From Tigriopus japonicus (lineage: Eukaryota > Arthropoda > Copepoda > Harpacticoida > Harpacticidae): 64,000 nucleotides of DNA. Each line of letters begins with the position of its first letter. The stretch's first letter is position 1. The position numbers and the translations under genes are program-made. Where the stretch lies: contig CM021320.1 in NCBI GenBank assembly GCA_010645155.1, positions 5,532,724-5,596,723 of the forward strand, given 5' to 3'. Of this stretch, positions 47,601 through 59,609 are shown piece by piece. The notes under the pieces were generated by a model. That model searched no databases, was not told the origin of the DNA, and saw only the letters and a list, made by a program, of their open reading frames with translations.

Positions 47601-50600
47601 TAAAAGCTCTTTGTTGACCTGAATTGTGCTGTTTGATTGCAAAATGTTCCGGCGTCCCTATCTTATCCATGAATCTCGGTTCAAAGGGAAATCAAGCACC
47701 CTTTGGGGAGAATATTGCATAGTATTCATATACCTAGGTTGTTGGCCTTCAAAAGTCGAGACCGCAAGTCTGGGGTTCTAATGGCCTAGCCTTAAAAAAA
47801 GGCCGAAGTGCGTCCTGAAATAGTGAAAGAAACTCACCCGTCGTCTAGACAAAACACCTCCATGTATTTAACAGAGCTGAAACAAAAAGCTCAAAGTTAA
47901 ATATCGAAGCTCCTCAGGGGTCAAGCGTGTTGGCTGAAAAGTCGAATTACACGACAAGCATATTTGGTGGGACAAAAAATAATCACGAGGGGGGTTAGTT
48001 GAAGGGTCGGAATCTTCACAAAATACTACTACGCCTTCCACATTTTAACTTGCAATTTGCAAAGGGTTCACGAGGAAGGAACAGCGAGGATGAGCCCAAT
48101 CCAAAAAGCCAAAGGATAGTGAAAAGCGATCAAAAACGAAGATGATTTGCTTCATTCTCAAAGGACCTACAAAGGATCTTTTGACTTCCAATACCAGCCA
48201 CCCACAAGCTTGTTAGAGATGAGTCTTCCAAATTGATTGGCCACTTCTTATCCCATGGCTTGCTCTTACAATGCCCAACTTTCCTCTTTCTCTCTCTGTA
48301 TTTCCTTCTCCCATCCGTTCTCGGATTTATCTTCCCTAATCAAAGTAACTTCTCCACTCAAAATTGGTGGGTCACCCGAGAAAAGTTAGAATTTGGAACT
48401 TGGAACATTCATTGCTGCTCCTTTAGGCACAGCTCTGGAACTACGGGTACAGCTTCTTCTCAAGTCCTCGGTAGGAAAGAGGCCCCGGCAAGTAAAAAGC
48501 TCTTAAAGGCCCCTCAAGGTTGTATTTCACGCAGTGGCCAAGGCTTATCCTCCACTTTCCTCTAGGTGAATCCACTGGAACGCTCACTCTCAACTGTGTT
48601 CCATCGAGATTCAGGGTGACTAAATTAAGCTTGACGCTAGCCCCTTGAGCGATAAACTTGGGTACAAGTGTTCCTTTCTCTTAATTCAAGCTGGGGGTGC
48701 AATTTTTCCCATAGCATGCCACTAAACACAAGTTGATAAGCATTAATAAGCTTAGTGCAATCACGCTATTATCCCATTCCGTTTCCATGTTCCAGGAAGG
48801 TTCTCCGTCCCTCTGGCGTTATATAACTCTTGAGGTCGAAGCCTGAAGGCCGTTTGCCCTTCCGTCACTCAGTGGGGCCCACCAAAGAGTGTCTCTCAGC
48901 AAGACCAAAGAGTGGCACGTCGCTCTTTCTCTCTGTTTCTCCTTGATTCTGAAAACCACCCAAGAACCATTGCGGAGAAAAGGAAGAAGAATCAGATGAT
49001 GCTTGGAAGAGAGGAGGATGGATTGGTGGTCGCGGCCATTGGCAACACAATGGCTCCTGAAGAGGGCGATCTGAAGGCCAGAAACGTTGCTGAAGACAGA
49101 AGAAGAAGAGAAGAAGAAGGCCTCGTTAGTTGCTCCAGAAACGCGTCTTCAACATGAAGGGGCGAACGACTATTGTCACATTCTGAACTACCACCCCCTC
49201 ATTTGGCAAGTGGTGAGAAGAATCTCCTTGTTGAGAGCAGATCCATCTTCAATCAAGTGCTCAACTGTCATTTCGAAATCACCCCAAGTGCTCGATTTTC
49301 TTGCCGGCATTGTATTTTCTCTCCTACTACTCCGACAGGAGTTTGCTTGGCCTCTTTATAGTGCTTCAATCCAAACTGTCCGGCCAAATGGACGGATTAG
49401 AAGTGAAGGAAAGCTTTAGTAAAGACTCTTGAATTGTCCAGGACAATTGACGTTATTATTATTTGCTCATCTCCATTGTGTGCACTGAACGAAGGAGAAC
49501 AATAGGAGCACTGTTCTTTTGACATTCGCGCGTCCAACCCCATTACCAAGTAGAACTACTACTACTACAATACGCCTTACAATACATATATATCGCACCA
49601 AGGATCGACGACCGAACTTGTTGGCCAACAAAGGGGCAAGAAACGGAAGGAAGTGTTCATCATTTGCATGCGGGAAGTACACACACAATACTTCTTCTTG
49701 CACCGCAACGGACCTCTCATTTTCTTGATGTGAGCTTCACCAAGACTTGACATTGTCAATCCAAACAAAGCCAATTGATTGGCAGAAGAAACGACACAGA
49801 TAGTGATACTATACACTAACACGCGATTGTGCATTCCTCAATCTAGAAAAGAGTGGGAATGAAGGGGGAAAACGGCGAAATGCACCTTGGAAAGAGCGAT
49901 TGAAGAAGAAGAAGAAAAGCAGAATTTCTTCATCAGTCACGCCTCACCTGCTCCTCTTCATTCTCAATCACCTCCAGAGAATTGAGAAGGGACGAGACAA
50001 AAAGTACCAAATGTTCAAAATTCAAGAGTTCTTCGCCCAAATTTTTCCCTGAGTGTATTTACATTTGCCCACATTTTCCCCATCCTCTCGGGGCATTATT
50101 TTGGGAGCCACTCTTCGCTCCAAAAAATCACGACGTGAAATCCAAACAGTCTGGAACAAATCATCATTGAAGGGGGCAAAAATAGGCGTGGACTAGCACG
50201 TGCCTCGTCATAATAAATTCCACAACTCGATCGGATTCGACAAGTTCAATTTGTGACCCAACCGACTCTTCTTGCCTCTCAACCTTCCCTATCTTATCTC
50301 ACGAGTGTGGCATTAACGACTCGAAATACCACTTTCCAACGAGATAACTGACAGCTTTCAAATCGGTGTTACTACTTTTTGTCAAGAGGAGGGGGAAAAT
50401 TATTTATCGTTTGGATGCCAGGATTCCATCAACTAGAGGAAGGTGAATGTGGCCAAGACGATCTGGGATTGTTTGATGATCACCTCCGTGTTTCATCCAT
50501 CCTCACATAATAAAAAGAAGCCTGCTTATCCTGTGCAAAGTCCGAGGTTTCGATATCTTTTCCAGAGGACTATATTGTGGATAGGGGAAGGGGAACAACA

Positions 50601-51109
50601 CTTTGAGCAAGGGACCAAATCGAGGTCATAGCTGCAAAAATATCTGGGAAGCTCTGCGTTCCACCCAAAACGAGCGGTGAAGAAAGAAAGCCTCTGAAAG
50701 GAGTAAATCATCATCATCATCAGTGAATAACGTGGACTCAGAGTGACAAGTGGGGCTAAAAAATGACTTGCTCTGACTAATGACAATTTGTGAATTCATC
50801 ATTACGACCCGCAGAAAAGCTTCATTCACAATGCCAAGTGCATGCACGACTTGTTGGCTTTGAAACTGAGGAACTGTCTGACAAGCAAGTGATCTGTCAA
50901 ATTCTAGAACTTGATGATGAGCTTCCAATGGATTTGGCCTTGAGTGTGCAAACGTGTTGGTGACAACTGATTGTTTAAGTTCAAAAAACGGGAACTCCAT
51001 CCACCGCGACCCAAAAATTCCCTAGATCTGTGCAAATATCAGCAATCTCAGTCATAATCTCAGATCCAGTTTGAATGAATACGACCTCGATAATCAGTCA
51101 GATCTCGCC
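44609..51109. other. Long region without assigned gene
   Basis: After the GET3 stop, a possible poly(A) signal AATAAA lies at 44935-44940. To about 46 kb the sequence is AT-rich and empty. From 46.2 to 51 kb it is GC-richer with AGAAGA and GGT simple repeats and many unrelated short frames (for example 48233-48565, 48912-49157, 49577-49834), none with a recognisable domain. It may include promoter and non-coding 5' exons of the membrane protein gene that starts at 51110. Confidence 0.4.
46327..46357 (+). promoter_or_regulatory. TATA-like box fused to a perfect 12-bp hairpin
   Basis: TATATATAAG overlaps the left arm of an inverted repeat, TAAGGGGAACGC (46331-46342), which pairs perfectly with GCGTTCCCCTTA (46346-46357) around the 3-nt loop AGA. 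TATATAAG is a strong TATA-box form. The sequence downstream (ACACTCACACATATG) could hold a start site about 30 bp later. No ORF starting here is recognised. Confidence 0.4.
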
Positions 51110-52579
51110 ATGATCTCGATATGGATTGTCTCCATTTGCCTGGGACTTCTTATCCCCGGGTCCATGGGCTCACCTCGGATCGATTTTCCCGAACAAAAAC
51201 CAGAGCTCGTCAAATTGAGCCCTCAAGAAAGCTGCTACTATCAAGGTTACAACAAGAAACTGATCTGCGTATGTAACAGTACGGACACCTCGGCATATCT
51301 TCATCTCCGCATGAAGTATTACGAGTTCTCAGAGGGCAATGAGATTCAAGAGGTGCGGATTCAGCAATGCAAGGAGCTTCTAGTCAGATTGGACCTTCGA
51401 GGTGTGGATGCCACCAAAGCGCCCATTCATTTCCGTCAGATTCGCAAGGTGAAGATTGAAAAAATCATGTTTGAGCCCAGATACAGCGTGTATCAGGAGT
51501 TGGAGCTCGTCTTTGATAACGTCGAGGAGCTTTTGTTCGAGGATCTGTTCGTGGAAGACACGCTCAAAATCCGGGCCAATAACGTGAAGGACGCCAAATT
51601 TATTCGATCCACTTTCGCCCACATTCCGCCCAAGGGGTTCCAAATTTCCCGGGCGAAACTCTTGGATATCCGAGATTCGACGTTCTTGAGGGTGTCCAAA
51701 GAATCGATTGTCGTCGAGAAGACCACAAAAGTCATTGTCCTGATGAATGAAATGACCATCAACGCTCTAATGGTGGTCACCGCCACAGATGGTTCCTATC
51801 TAATGATCTCATGCAATCGTCTGCGGGGTCAACCAGTCAGTCCAGAGTGTAGTAAATCCACCACGACCACCACAACCACCACCTCGACTTTGCCACCACC
51901 GCCAGCTTTATCCGACAACCAAGAAACTTTGAGAAAAGGCGAGTCAATCAAATCCGGAGATCATGACCATGAGCGTTCCATTCTCCCCGAACTTTTGGGC
52001 GGCGTTTTGGGCGGCATCATTCTGATCCTCTTAATCGTGATTTTCTTCATATGCTTTTTGAAGCGAAAGCGGCGAACACCATCGGAGACCGTGGCCGACA
52101 ATGGAACCAAGCCCAATGTGGTGGAAGTGGAAATGGACAAGGATTCGGGCAAACCTCCCACAGACTCTCCAGAACCCCCCAAAGAATCAGATTCGCTCCT
52201 GGATCCTTCGGTTCCCGTTCAAGAAGGGGACGAGGAAGAAGACGAGGACAAACCTCGGTTCTCAGCTCCGATCTGGTTGGATGAAATTCACAAGAACAAG
52301 ATCTTCAATCGTCAGAAGAGCCTTCTGTCACATGAAGGACTCAAAGATTTGGCCGAGGGACCCAAATCCGAGGTCATTCCAGAGGAACAAGATCCGCTTC
52401 CAGTCCATGCCCCACCCCTAAAAACGTCACCCCAACTCATTCACAGCGAGGATGAGATGAAAGAGAGTTCCAGAACTGAGTCCGACGAAGATTTCAGAGA
52501 GAAGTTGACACCAGAGACGGCCTTGAGAACCGTCAAAAGTCCGGAGGGATCTCGACAAGGGGCGCAAACGTTCGTTTGA
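51110..52579 (+). CDS. Single-pass membrane protein with Cys-containing ectodomain, function unknown
   Basis: I do not recognise this 489-aa protein. The start ATG (51110) is preferred over an upstream TTG because it opens directly on a signal peptide (MISIWIVSICLGLLIPGSMG). The ectodomain (about 21-290) has six cysteines (42, 53, 55, 87, 235, 247) and an N-glycosylation site N56-S-T. Its middle (about 130-240) is built of short alternating hydrophobic segments (LELVFDNVEELLFEDLF, DTLKIRANNVKDAKFI), like a beta-solenoid. A Thr-rich, Pro-rich stalk (250-265) precedes a transmembrane helix (about 296-317) and a basic stop-transfer KRKRR. The cytoplasmic tail (about 170 aa) is acidic and Ser/Pro-rich and ends QTFV, a class I PDZ-ligand form. 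One exon. AATAAA signals lie at 52713 and 52729. It converges with the SV2-like gene. Confidence 0.85.
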   Translation: MISIWIVSICLGLLIPGSMGSPRIDFPEQKPELVKLSPQESCYYQGYNKKLICVCNSTDTSAYLHLRMKYYEFSEGNEIQEVRIQQCKELLVRLDLRGVDATKAPIHFRQIRKVKIEKIMFEPRYSVYQELELVFDNVEELLFEDLFVEDTLKIRANNVKDAKFIRSTFAHIPPKGFQISRAKLLDIRDSTFLRVSKESIVVEKTTKVIVLMNEMTINALMVVTATDGSYLMISCNRLRGQPVSPECSKSTTTTTTTTSTLPPPPALSDNQETLRKGESIKSGDHDHERSILPELLGGVLGGIILILLIVIFFICFLKRKRRTPSETVADNGTKPNVVEVEMDKDSGKPPTDSPEPPKESDSLLDPSVPVQEGDEEEDEDKPRFSAPIWLDEIHKNKIFNRQKSLLSHEGLKDLAEGPKSEVIPEEQDPLPVHAPPLKTSPQLIHSEDEMKESSRTESDEDFREKLTPETALRTVKSPEGSRQGAQTFV

Positions 52580-52854
52580 GAAGAACATTATAGATCTATT
52601 CTAACCTGAATTCAATGTATGGAAAAAGCATATTCTAGAATTTAACACATTGTACTCTACAGCTTATGTAATGATCGACCTGAGCCTGTCTGTGCTATCT
52701 ATCATAGAGCAAAATAAATATAATTCTTAATAAAGCTAGAAATCTAACGGATTCACTGTCACTGTTCGCAGTGCAATTTTAACGTTACTAGGTTTAATCA
52801 CAGATATTTGGTAAAAGCAACACCGTTAGTGAGTGTTATCCATGTAACACTCAA

Positions 52855-55800
52855 TCAAGCCAGAGGTGTTTTGGTTGTATTGGGTAAGAATATGCTCGCT
52901 AGTCCCCCACTGACAAGTAATATAGCCACGGCCAGCACTGGAATAGCGCAATTGGTCTCCACAAAGTATCCAAAAATCACGTTACCCAAAATGGCTCCCA
53001 ATCTAGCTGCCACAAGTGTGATGCCCATGGCCGTGGATCTGCAACATAAAGTTCTTAATTAACAACAAGACTTTCTTGTCTTGTTTCTAAGCGTGGTGTC
53101 CCGTTTTATGAGGTTCAAAGACTTTGTTCAATGAATTACACCCTAAGAAAGCCATTTGTGTTATGTCAAAGAGAGCTTCTAATGGAGCCCCCAGAGGATT
53201 AGCCACTGTCAATATTAGGAAAAGTAGCTCTGCAAACATGCTTTCATATTAATTACACAAAAGCCCGGGTCTCTCGATCTACTAATTACCTGACGTGACT
53301 GGGAAAAAGTTCAATGCCCAGACAATCCAAGGCATTGAATCCCATCGTAGAGACAAGTCCAAAAAGAAAGGATACGATCAAATTGGCGGTCTGTGTTTTC
53401 ACTAGATAGATGCAGAACACGCTCACGCCAGAGAGCACCATACTAAGGACTAGAAAGAATGGTTTAGGATTAACTAAGGTCTTTGGAAAAAAGAAGGAAG
53501 GATATTGCATGGAAGCATTGAGTTGAGAAGGATGGCAATAATCACCACTTACTTAAGAAGAATTTGCGCCCCAGTTTGTCCATATGCCAAATGGTCCAAA
53601 CATTTCCCGGAAGAGCTGCCAAGGATATGATGAAAGAGTTGATGAATACCTCTGCCTCAGGTTTGGTTCCATCGCAAAATTGATCCCCATCCCCATTGTC
53701 CAGGTCTAAATTATCGAGTTCTATCACTTGACAAACAGACATAGTCTCGTTGGCCCCTTGATGGGTTTCATAATAAATGTTTAATTTGTTAAAAAGTTCC
53801 GGAAACCAAAGCCATAAGCCGTAATATCTGTAATAGGATTTGTGTCATTTGAATTGAACGCCAGAACAATAAGTAGGAGATAAAATCAACAATAAGCGGT
53901 GAATTACCCGAATTGGATGGCAAAATTGATGTACAACATCAAAATCATGACTTTCATCAAACGTCCGGAGAAGCAAGCAAACAGATTGTTGACAACTTCT
54001 TTGTAAAATGACTTCATCGTGCTGCCCAATCGGGTGTTCATCGGGGTCTCGTAATCCATCACCACTCTTTTAACCTACCCATGAAGAGATGAGTTTTGCC
54101 AGACACTTTCATTCTCTTAATTGATTGAACCAAACCCTTACCGGATACATTGAAGTGGGTTGACCCGTGTTCATAGCGAAGACTCGGGCAAACACCTTCA
54201 GAGCGGCTTTTTCTTCCCCCTTTGACAAAAGGAACTTTGGACTTTCGGGAAACCAACACAGACCAAATGCCACAAGAAGCGCGGGTAGACCGCAAATTAG
54301 AACGAAAATCCGCCATGAGTTGTACTCGAACTCATTAGGATCTTCCGTGTCATAGCCAATGTCTGCCGGGATGACCAACCAAGCTATTCCAGCTACCACA
54401 ATGTTGCCTATCATCCAAAATGCCGCCAAAAAACTCAGCATGCCACCGCGTTTGGACTTGGGTTGAAACTCGGCGAAGTACGACCACACGATCGGAATAC
54501 TTCCACCCACCCTAAGAAGAGAGGATATTCTCGTTTACTGGCGTGTAACTGGCGTACCAAAAGAAACAGAGTATCCAACTGATTTTTTCTACAACTCATG
54601 ATTGAAACTTTATGTCAACAAACATTTGGCTTGGCAAGTCAGAAAGAGCACCTTTCCATCAGTTCAACATTCAGACGAGACAATATTGATTGCCAAGGAT
54701 CAATTTTGTGAACAGACCCAACAAACATTGCTTTCATCGAAGCCAAGGAAAATTGAACGGAAAAAAGCATCTTAAAAGTTAGCATCTGTCCCATCCTTAT
54801 TAGAGGTTCAGTAATTTCTTAAGGTCGAGTATTTTTAAATATTAGCATGATTTGCTATTCATTTCCTTATGAATCAACACGCAATTGGCAAACTTATGAT
54901 TCAGTATCTACGCGAAGCCATAGACCAATCAATACATCGAGGCATCCTTCCTCGGCCACACTCACCCGACTCCGCTTAAGAATCTAAAGACGAAGAACAC
55001 GACCTTTTCTTGGGCCAAACTGGAAAAGAAACCGCAAAAAGCATTGACCAACATGGCCGCGATCAGCACTCGTTTGCGGCCAAAGGAATCGCCCAGGGTG
55101 CCCCAAATATACCCGCCAATAAGCATGCCTGAGAAGAGATGACATACAGAATTCCATTTGACTAGAAATGTCCTGGATTGTTACTTGTACCAATGAATAA
55201 AATGGCCGTCAACCATCCTTTGTCCACTGAAGTCAATCTGAGATCGCATTGGGCTGATGGTAAAAGAAATGAAATACAAAGCACTTCGACGGCATCAGCC
55301 GCATTTGCCCAACCGCAAACGAATAAGAACCAATAATGAAACTTGCCATAACCTATGATCACGAGGATTTAAGGGTGAATTAGCAATCCTTTTAAATGGC
55401 AATATAAGGATCCATTTGTCACTTACCACTGGCCGAGATGGCCGCTTCATAATCGGCCACATCGGGTTCCGAATGGTCAAGGGGATGATCTGGAAGCATC
55501 AAGAGAAGTCAATGACAGAGAAGTGTTACATGGGAAAGCCCAGGATTCGAAAAAATCTTATCTAAGTTACCCTCGAATCTGAGTAAACCATCGTTTTCCG
55601 AAGATGAAGATGACGTGTCACTTAAAAGATGAATTTGATCCGTATTTCGATTTGAGCGATATACGGACATGGTTAGTTAGGTTAGTTCAAAAGTGGTCAG
55701 GTCGAGTTCATTGTGAATGTGAGAAAGAAAGTAGGGGAGGATATCAACTTAAACAGCTAATTTTAGAGCGAACTCTGAAGTCTGCGATCCTTTTGTTTTT

Positions 55801-57233
55801 ATTGGATGTTTCAGGCTTGCTTTAATGGGGTTAATTTCTGGGTCAGCGAGCTGTCATCGTCGATTTAATCGACACATACGAATACTTTTTGTCGGATAAA
55901 TGTGAACTACTATAAAACTAAACAAAAAATTATACAAAAAATATTGAATAGCACATCGAGTGATCTTTCTTGTGCAGTAGCGAACACAATTTGGCAAATT
56001 GAAAATATGTCAGTATGCCTCAATAAAATTGTTCAATGTTTACAAATACAGCCAGACGTTTTGTCTGCCAAAAGAGAGGGAAAATCAAATGTTAAGTCTG
56101 TGGTCCTTCGAGCTCATGACCAAAAAAGGACCAAATAATGTGTGAAAAAGATAAATGAACTTTTATAACTTTTTTCGTGTAACGTACACATCATTTATTA
56201 TATTATATATTTTACGAAGAATCAATGACCAGGGTGTCCTCAAGAAGCAAAAAGATAAACTAAGTCTAGCCTTTCTTTGGCTTGTTGCGGACATCCTGGT
56301 CATGAATCCCTCAAACTTTAAATGAATAAAAGAAGCATAATTAGTATTCTTGCACTTATCAACAGGATACTCTCCTTCTTCGGTGCAGGACTGACAAAAA
56401 CCGCGAAAGAAAGAGGAGTATAATACGCTTCAATATAAGCCAGAATCAAACCAAGAAAAAACATGTAACAGTGAGAATAATACAAGTTTGTAACCAATAC
56501 TAATTTTTGCTAAATTGATAAACATAAAAGTTGTAATGGGCCCTTTCTTTCGCCATTTTCCAATCCTTGATGGATCACTAGTTTCTAAAGCTAGTAACAT
56601 GGCTAATTAAAACAAATCAGACTATGATAAGAAATTAAACGCTGATCTGGATAGAAGTTGTACGATTGCAATTTTCTTTGAAAATTGATGAAAATTGTAA
56701 GGCAATTTCAACCACTGGCATCATATTCAGCTATCAATTGAATTTTGAAAAGTTTCAATGGAGAAAAACGTCATGGTTCAAGTCTTCAGTTGCTGTGAAA
56801 ATAATTTTTGACATTCATTACATCTTCCGAATACATGTTACATAACTTTGTAATTAGATACGATGTACGTGTTTGTACTTTAGGGGTGATTTCAGGGATT
56901 TTTGACCTATTCCTTAACAAATGAATATGAGGTTGTTAGGTATACTGGGTGGCTAATTGATCTAGTAGCCACAGATCATGGATACTTTAGAGATCATCAA
57001 GTTTGTGAAGGTATCAGCAATGCTTTGTCATGTTCTTACAATCAATCTGTTATTTCTATCCAATTTCTCAATAATCAAGAAAACAGCTATGAAAAAGAAA
57101 AAAAAAACACTTTGAAAATTTTAAACACAGTTTAAATGTCAACTTCAGCAAATGGCATTCAACTTTTTAGTCAAAGGAATTGAGTTATTCATCAACTTGA
57201 TACAAATCTATAGAAATCTCTCTTCTTACCCAT
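52855..57233 (-). CDS. SV2-like major facilitator superfamily transporter
   Basis: The SV2/SVOP family comprises 12-helix MFS proteins of secretory vesicles and plasma membrane. Nine coding exons join in phase to 515 aa: 57233-57230, 55489-55427, 55352-55191, 55128-54966, 54511-54142, 54074-53908, 53827-53553, 53449-53290, 53038-52855, all GT-AG. Landmarks in order: YEAAISASGYGKFHYW before helix 1; DAVEVLCISFLLPSAQCDL, as in SV2 helix 1-2; GTLGDSFGRKR, the MFS loop 2-3 signature; RFLSGVGVGGSIPIVWSYFAEF; WFPESPKFLLSKGE; YYGLWLWFPELFN, typical of SV2 helix 7; a Cys-containing luminal loop, shorter than in vertebrate SV2; DKLGRKFFL; and STAMGITLVAARLGAILGN near the end. Exon 1 contributes only ATG plus one base, so the start is the least certain part. 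Vertebrate SV2 proteins are longer (about 700 aa), with extended N-terminus and loop. Confidence 0.88.
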
Positions 57234-58488
57234 GTCTGATTTTTGACCACTGCCCCTCTTTTCGGAAGATTGAACCATCTCGGACGAAATACGGGTGGAG
57301 ACTTCTCGTCGGAAACCGAAATCTTAGTGTCTTGATCTGTCTGAAGACCCCACTGGACACATTCTTGTATGAACAAAAGGCCTCATTCTTTATCTGTTCA
57401 ATTTCTCTCCTTTCATGAAGACCGCCTTAAGTGCATGCAGGCATGTACGAGTGATCATTGCGACATTAGACATGCTGTACTACATACTTCATAAGCATTG
57501 ACCTTGTGAAACATCCAAGACACAATAAGGGTCAAGGTAGATGCTCGTTTTCATGCAGATTTTGTAACTTGGACAATTTTTCAGATTTTTTTAGAACTAG
57601 TTGCATTGTTAAAATTCAAGAATTCGACGACTTTATTAACAACCTGGGATGGAGCACTTTCCTTAAACTTACGCAAGGGTGATTTTGGAACTCCTGACCG
57701 AATCAGGAAAAGAGATCCAACTATTGTGACGCGCAACTCTGTACTAAGCAACTATGCTAAACTTCTGGAAAATTAAATCAAAAGAAAAAAGGTAAGCCTA
57801 TTGATGCAACGATACAAATGAGATTTATCCCAGGATAAGAAAAAATCTGAGTAGCAAGAAATAAAAAAGAAACTTTTATGAAAGTCTAAAGAATACGTTC
57901 AAAAGCTAAAACAAAATAATGCCATACCTTAGCGTAAAAAAATATTAAGTAACTATCAAAAATCGCTAATTCCTTGCAAGTAGTTTTTGAGATTCTAGCA
58001 GTTTCAAGTAAAAGGATTTTAAAAAGATCCAAATCAGTATTGTTATACCTGTGACCTGAGAAAGTCAAAAATTCGGAATCCCAGGGATGGGCTGAACAAA
58101 CCCTGAAGAATGCTCCCTTTTTCAACTTCTTTCTCCGGTCATTTTTTCTAAATTTTTGCCCTGTAATCACGAAGTCCAAATTTGTAAGTCGTCTCATATC
58201 TTCACAAAGCTCAAAAGTCCTGAGCAAACGGACTACCAAAATAGCCACCTGAATCCAGATTGGGTTTAAATTAACAAATCTCTGAAGTAACATTACCAAA
58301 ATCATTCAAGTGCCCTATCTTTCTTTGCCGCTTTGACGGAAGGTAGGCTCCTTTTTCTCTCAACTTCTCTCTCACTCTCCCTCTCTTGTTAGGTAAAGAG
58401 GAGAAAAGGCATGCGTGAAGTAGTGAAGTACTCTCTCTGAACTCCCCTCGAATCTTTGTCTCTACCAACAAACAGGCTCCTTTCGTGG
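57234..58488. other. Divergent intergenic region
   Basis: Lies between the 5' end of the SV2-like gene and the 5' UTR of the four-helix protein gene. The SV2-side ~150 bp probably includes its 5' UTR. Next to the plus-strand gene a CTCTCTC-rich stretch (58355-58386) may be part of a promoter. No coding sequence is seen in the rest. Confidence 0.45.
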
Positions 58489-58670
58489 ATGTTCGCCTAC
58501 TACCTCATCCCAATCTCCGCCTTCGCCGTCGAGACCTCATCCATCTTCAACTGTCCGAATCTGGGTCATCCAATCTTGACCGTAAGTGTCCAATTCTGCG
58601 GGCTGTCAAAAACGGCTTTTTTCCCGCCGTGTTTGTCCCAGATTCACTCGCTCAAAAAGAACCCCGGATC

Positions 58671-59342
58671 ATGAAAGTGTCTTGGGTGGAACGATGGCCT
58701 CAGGGTCTACTTTTGTCGCCCTGGTTCCCGGGTCGAACCAAATGTTTCGTTTTGGGCTTTATCGACGTGCTTTTGAGCACGACCTCGTTCTTACTGTCCT
58801 TGTCAGCCTTGGATTTGACCACTTGGGAGCGAGTTGCCCAAATCGATCATTATCGCGGGCAAACCGTGGAAGCGGCTATTGTCGTGACCGGGATTTTGAC
58901 CGTTTTGGGCTCTTTAGCCGCACTTCTCTCGACTTTGCCCATGATTTATGTGGCTTATCGAAGGGGCAAGGCTCGAGATTGGTTGACACTTTATCAGGTT
59001 TTTTGCCGTTCAATCCGATGTGTCTTAAAAAATAGAGTTTTTTTTTATGTTAAACCCATGGGTTTGTAGGTCAAGTCGGTGGGCGTGTTTTTGGCCAATA
59101 GCGTGGCTTTGGGGTTGGTTTTGAGCGGATCGTTGGGCGGTTCGTGGTCATCCAAAGGGGCTCGAACCTATGCTGTGGCTTTTATTGTCATGTTTGGCCT
59201 GATACTGCCGGTTTTTGAGTTCTTGGTGGTCAGTCATTACGAATTAGAAGTGATGAACGTGGAGACCATGGCCGAAGCCTTGATGACCATGCATGACAAG
59301 ATGATTGCCAAGCAATGGGCCAAATCCCAGCGGAAAAAATAG
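58671..59342 (+). CDS. Four-helix membrane protein, family not recognised
   Basis: Two coding exons, 58671-58997 and 59070-59342 (donor CAG|GTTTTT, acceptor TTTGTAG|GTC, phase 0), give 199 aa. Four hydrophobic segments are clear: about 25-48 (CFVLGFIDVLLSTTSFLLSL), 70-98 (AAIVVTGILTVLGSLAALLS), 113-133 (VGVFLANSVALGLVLSGSLG) and 145-167 (AVAFIVMFGLILPVFEFLVV). A short basic loop (YRRGKARDW) lies between helices 2 and 3, and the C-terminus is Lys-rich (AKSQRKK). The topology recalls tetraspan families but no signature is seen. A 5' UTR intron is likely at 58582-58641 (GTAAGT...TCCCAG, 60 bp). The ATG overlaps the stop of an upstream frame. The PITP gene follows 267 bp downstream on the same strand. 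Confidence 0.8.
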
Positions 59343-59609
59343 CCTCAAAAAAACAACAATTCAATGATTCAGCAATTCAATTCTTGGCTGCGAGCGATAT
59401 TAATCGTCAAGTTCTTAAGACAGTAAAATGAGAGATTTGATTGAAAGTACGTAACTGTCCAGGTTCTTATGTCATAAAAAATCAGACGGACAGAGTTTTT
59501 GTTGCGATATGTACTCCGTCGTCTTCTAAATTCGATTGGATGAAGGCCAAATTTGGGGACAATCTTGCTACGACGACCTGTTTACTCTTTGACTCCAGGT
59601 CTTGTGATC

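Noticed and set aside
48233..48565. 110-codon plus frame with a hydrophobic start
   Set aside because: It has a hydrophobic run but no cleavage-like context, no domain, no supporting splice sites and a composition like the flanking non-coding sequence.
51071..51109. Upstream 13-codon extension of the membrane protein
   Set aside because: It begins at a TTG and would bury the signal peptide; the ATG at 51110 fits better.
58485..58670. N-terminal extension of the four-helix protein
   Set aside because: That frame has no ATG before 58671, starts at GTG, and is interrupted by a likely 5' UTR intron.
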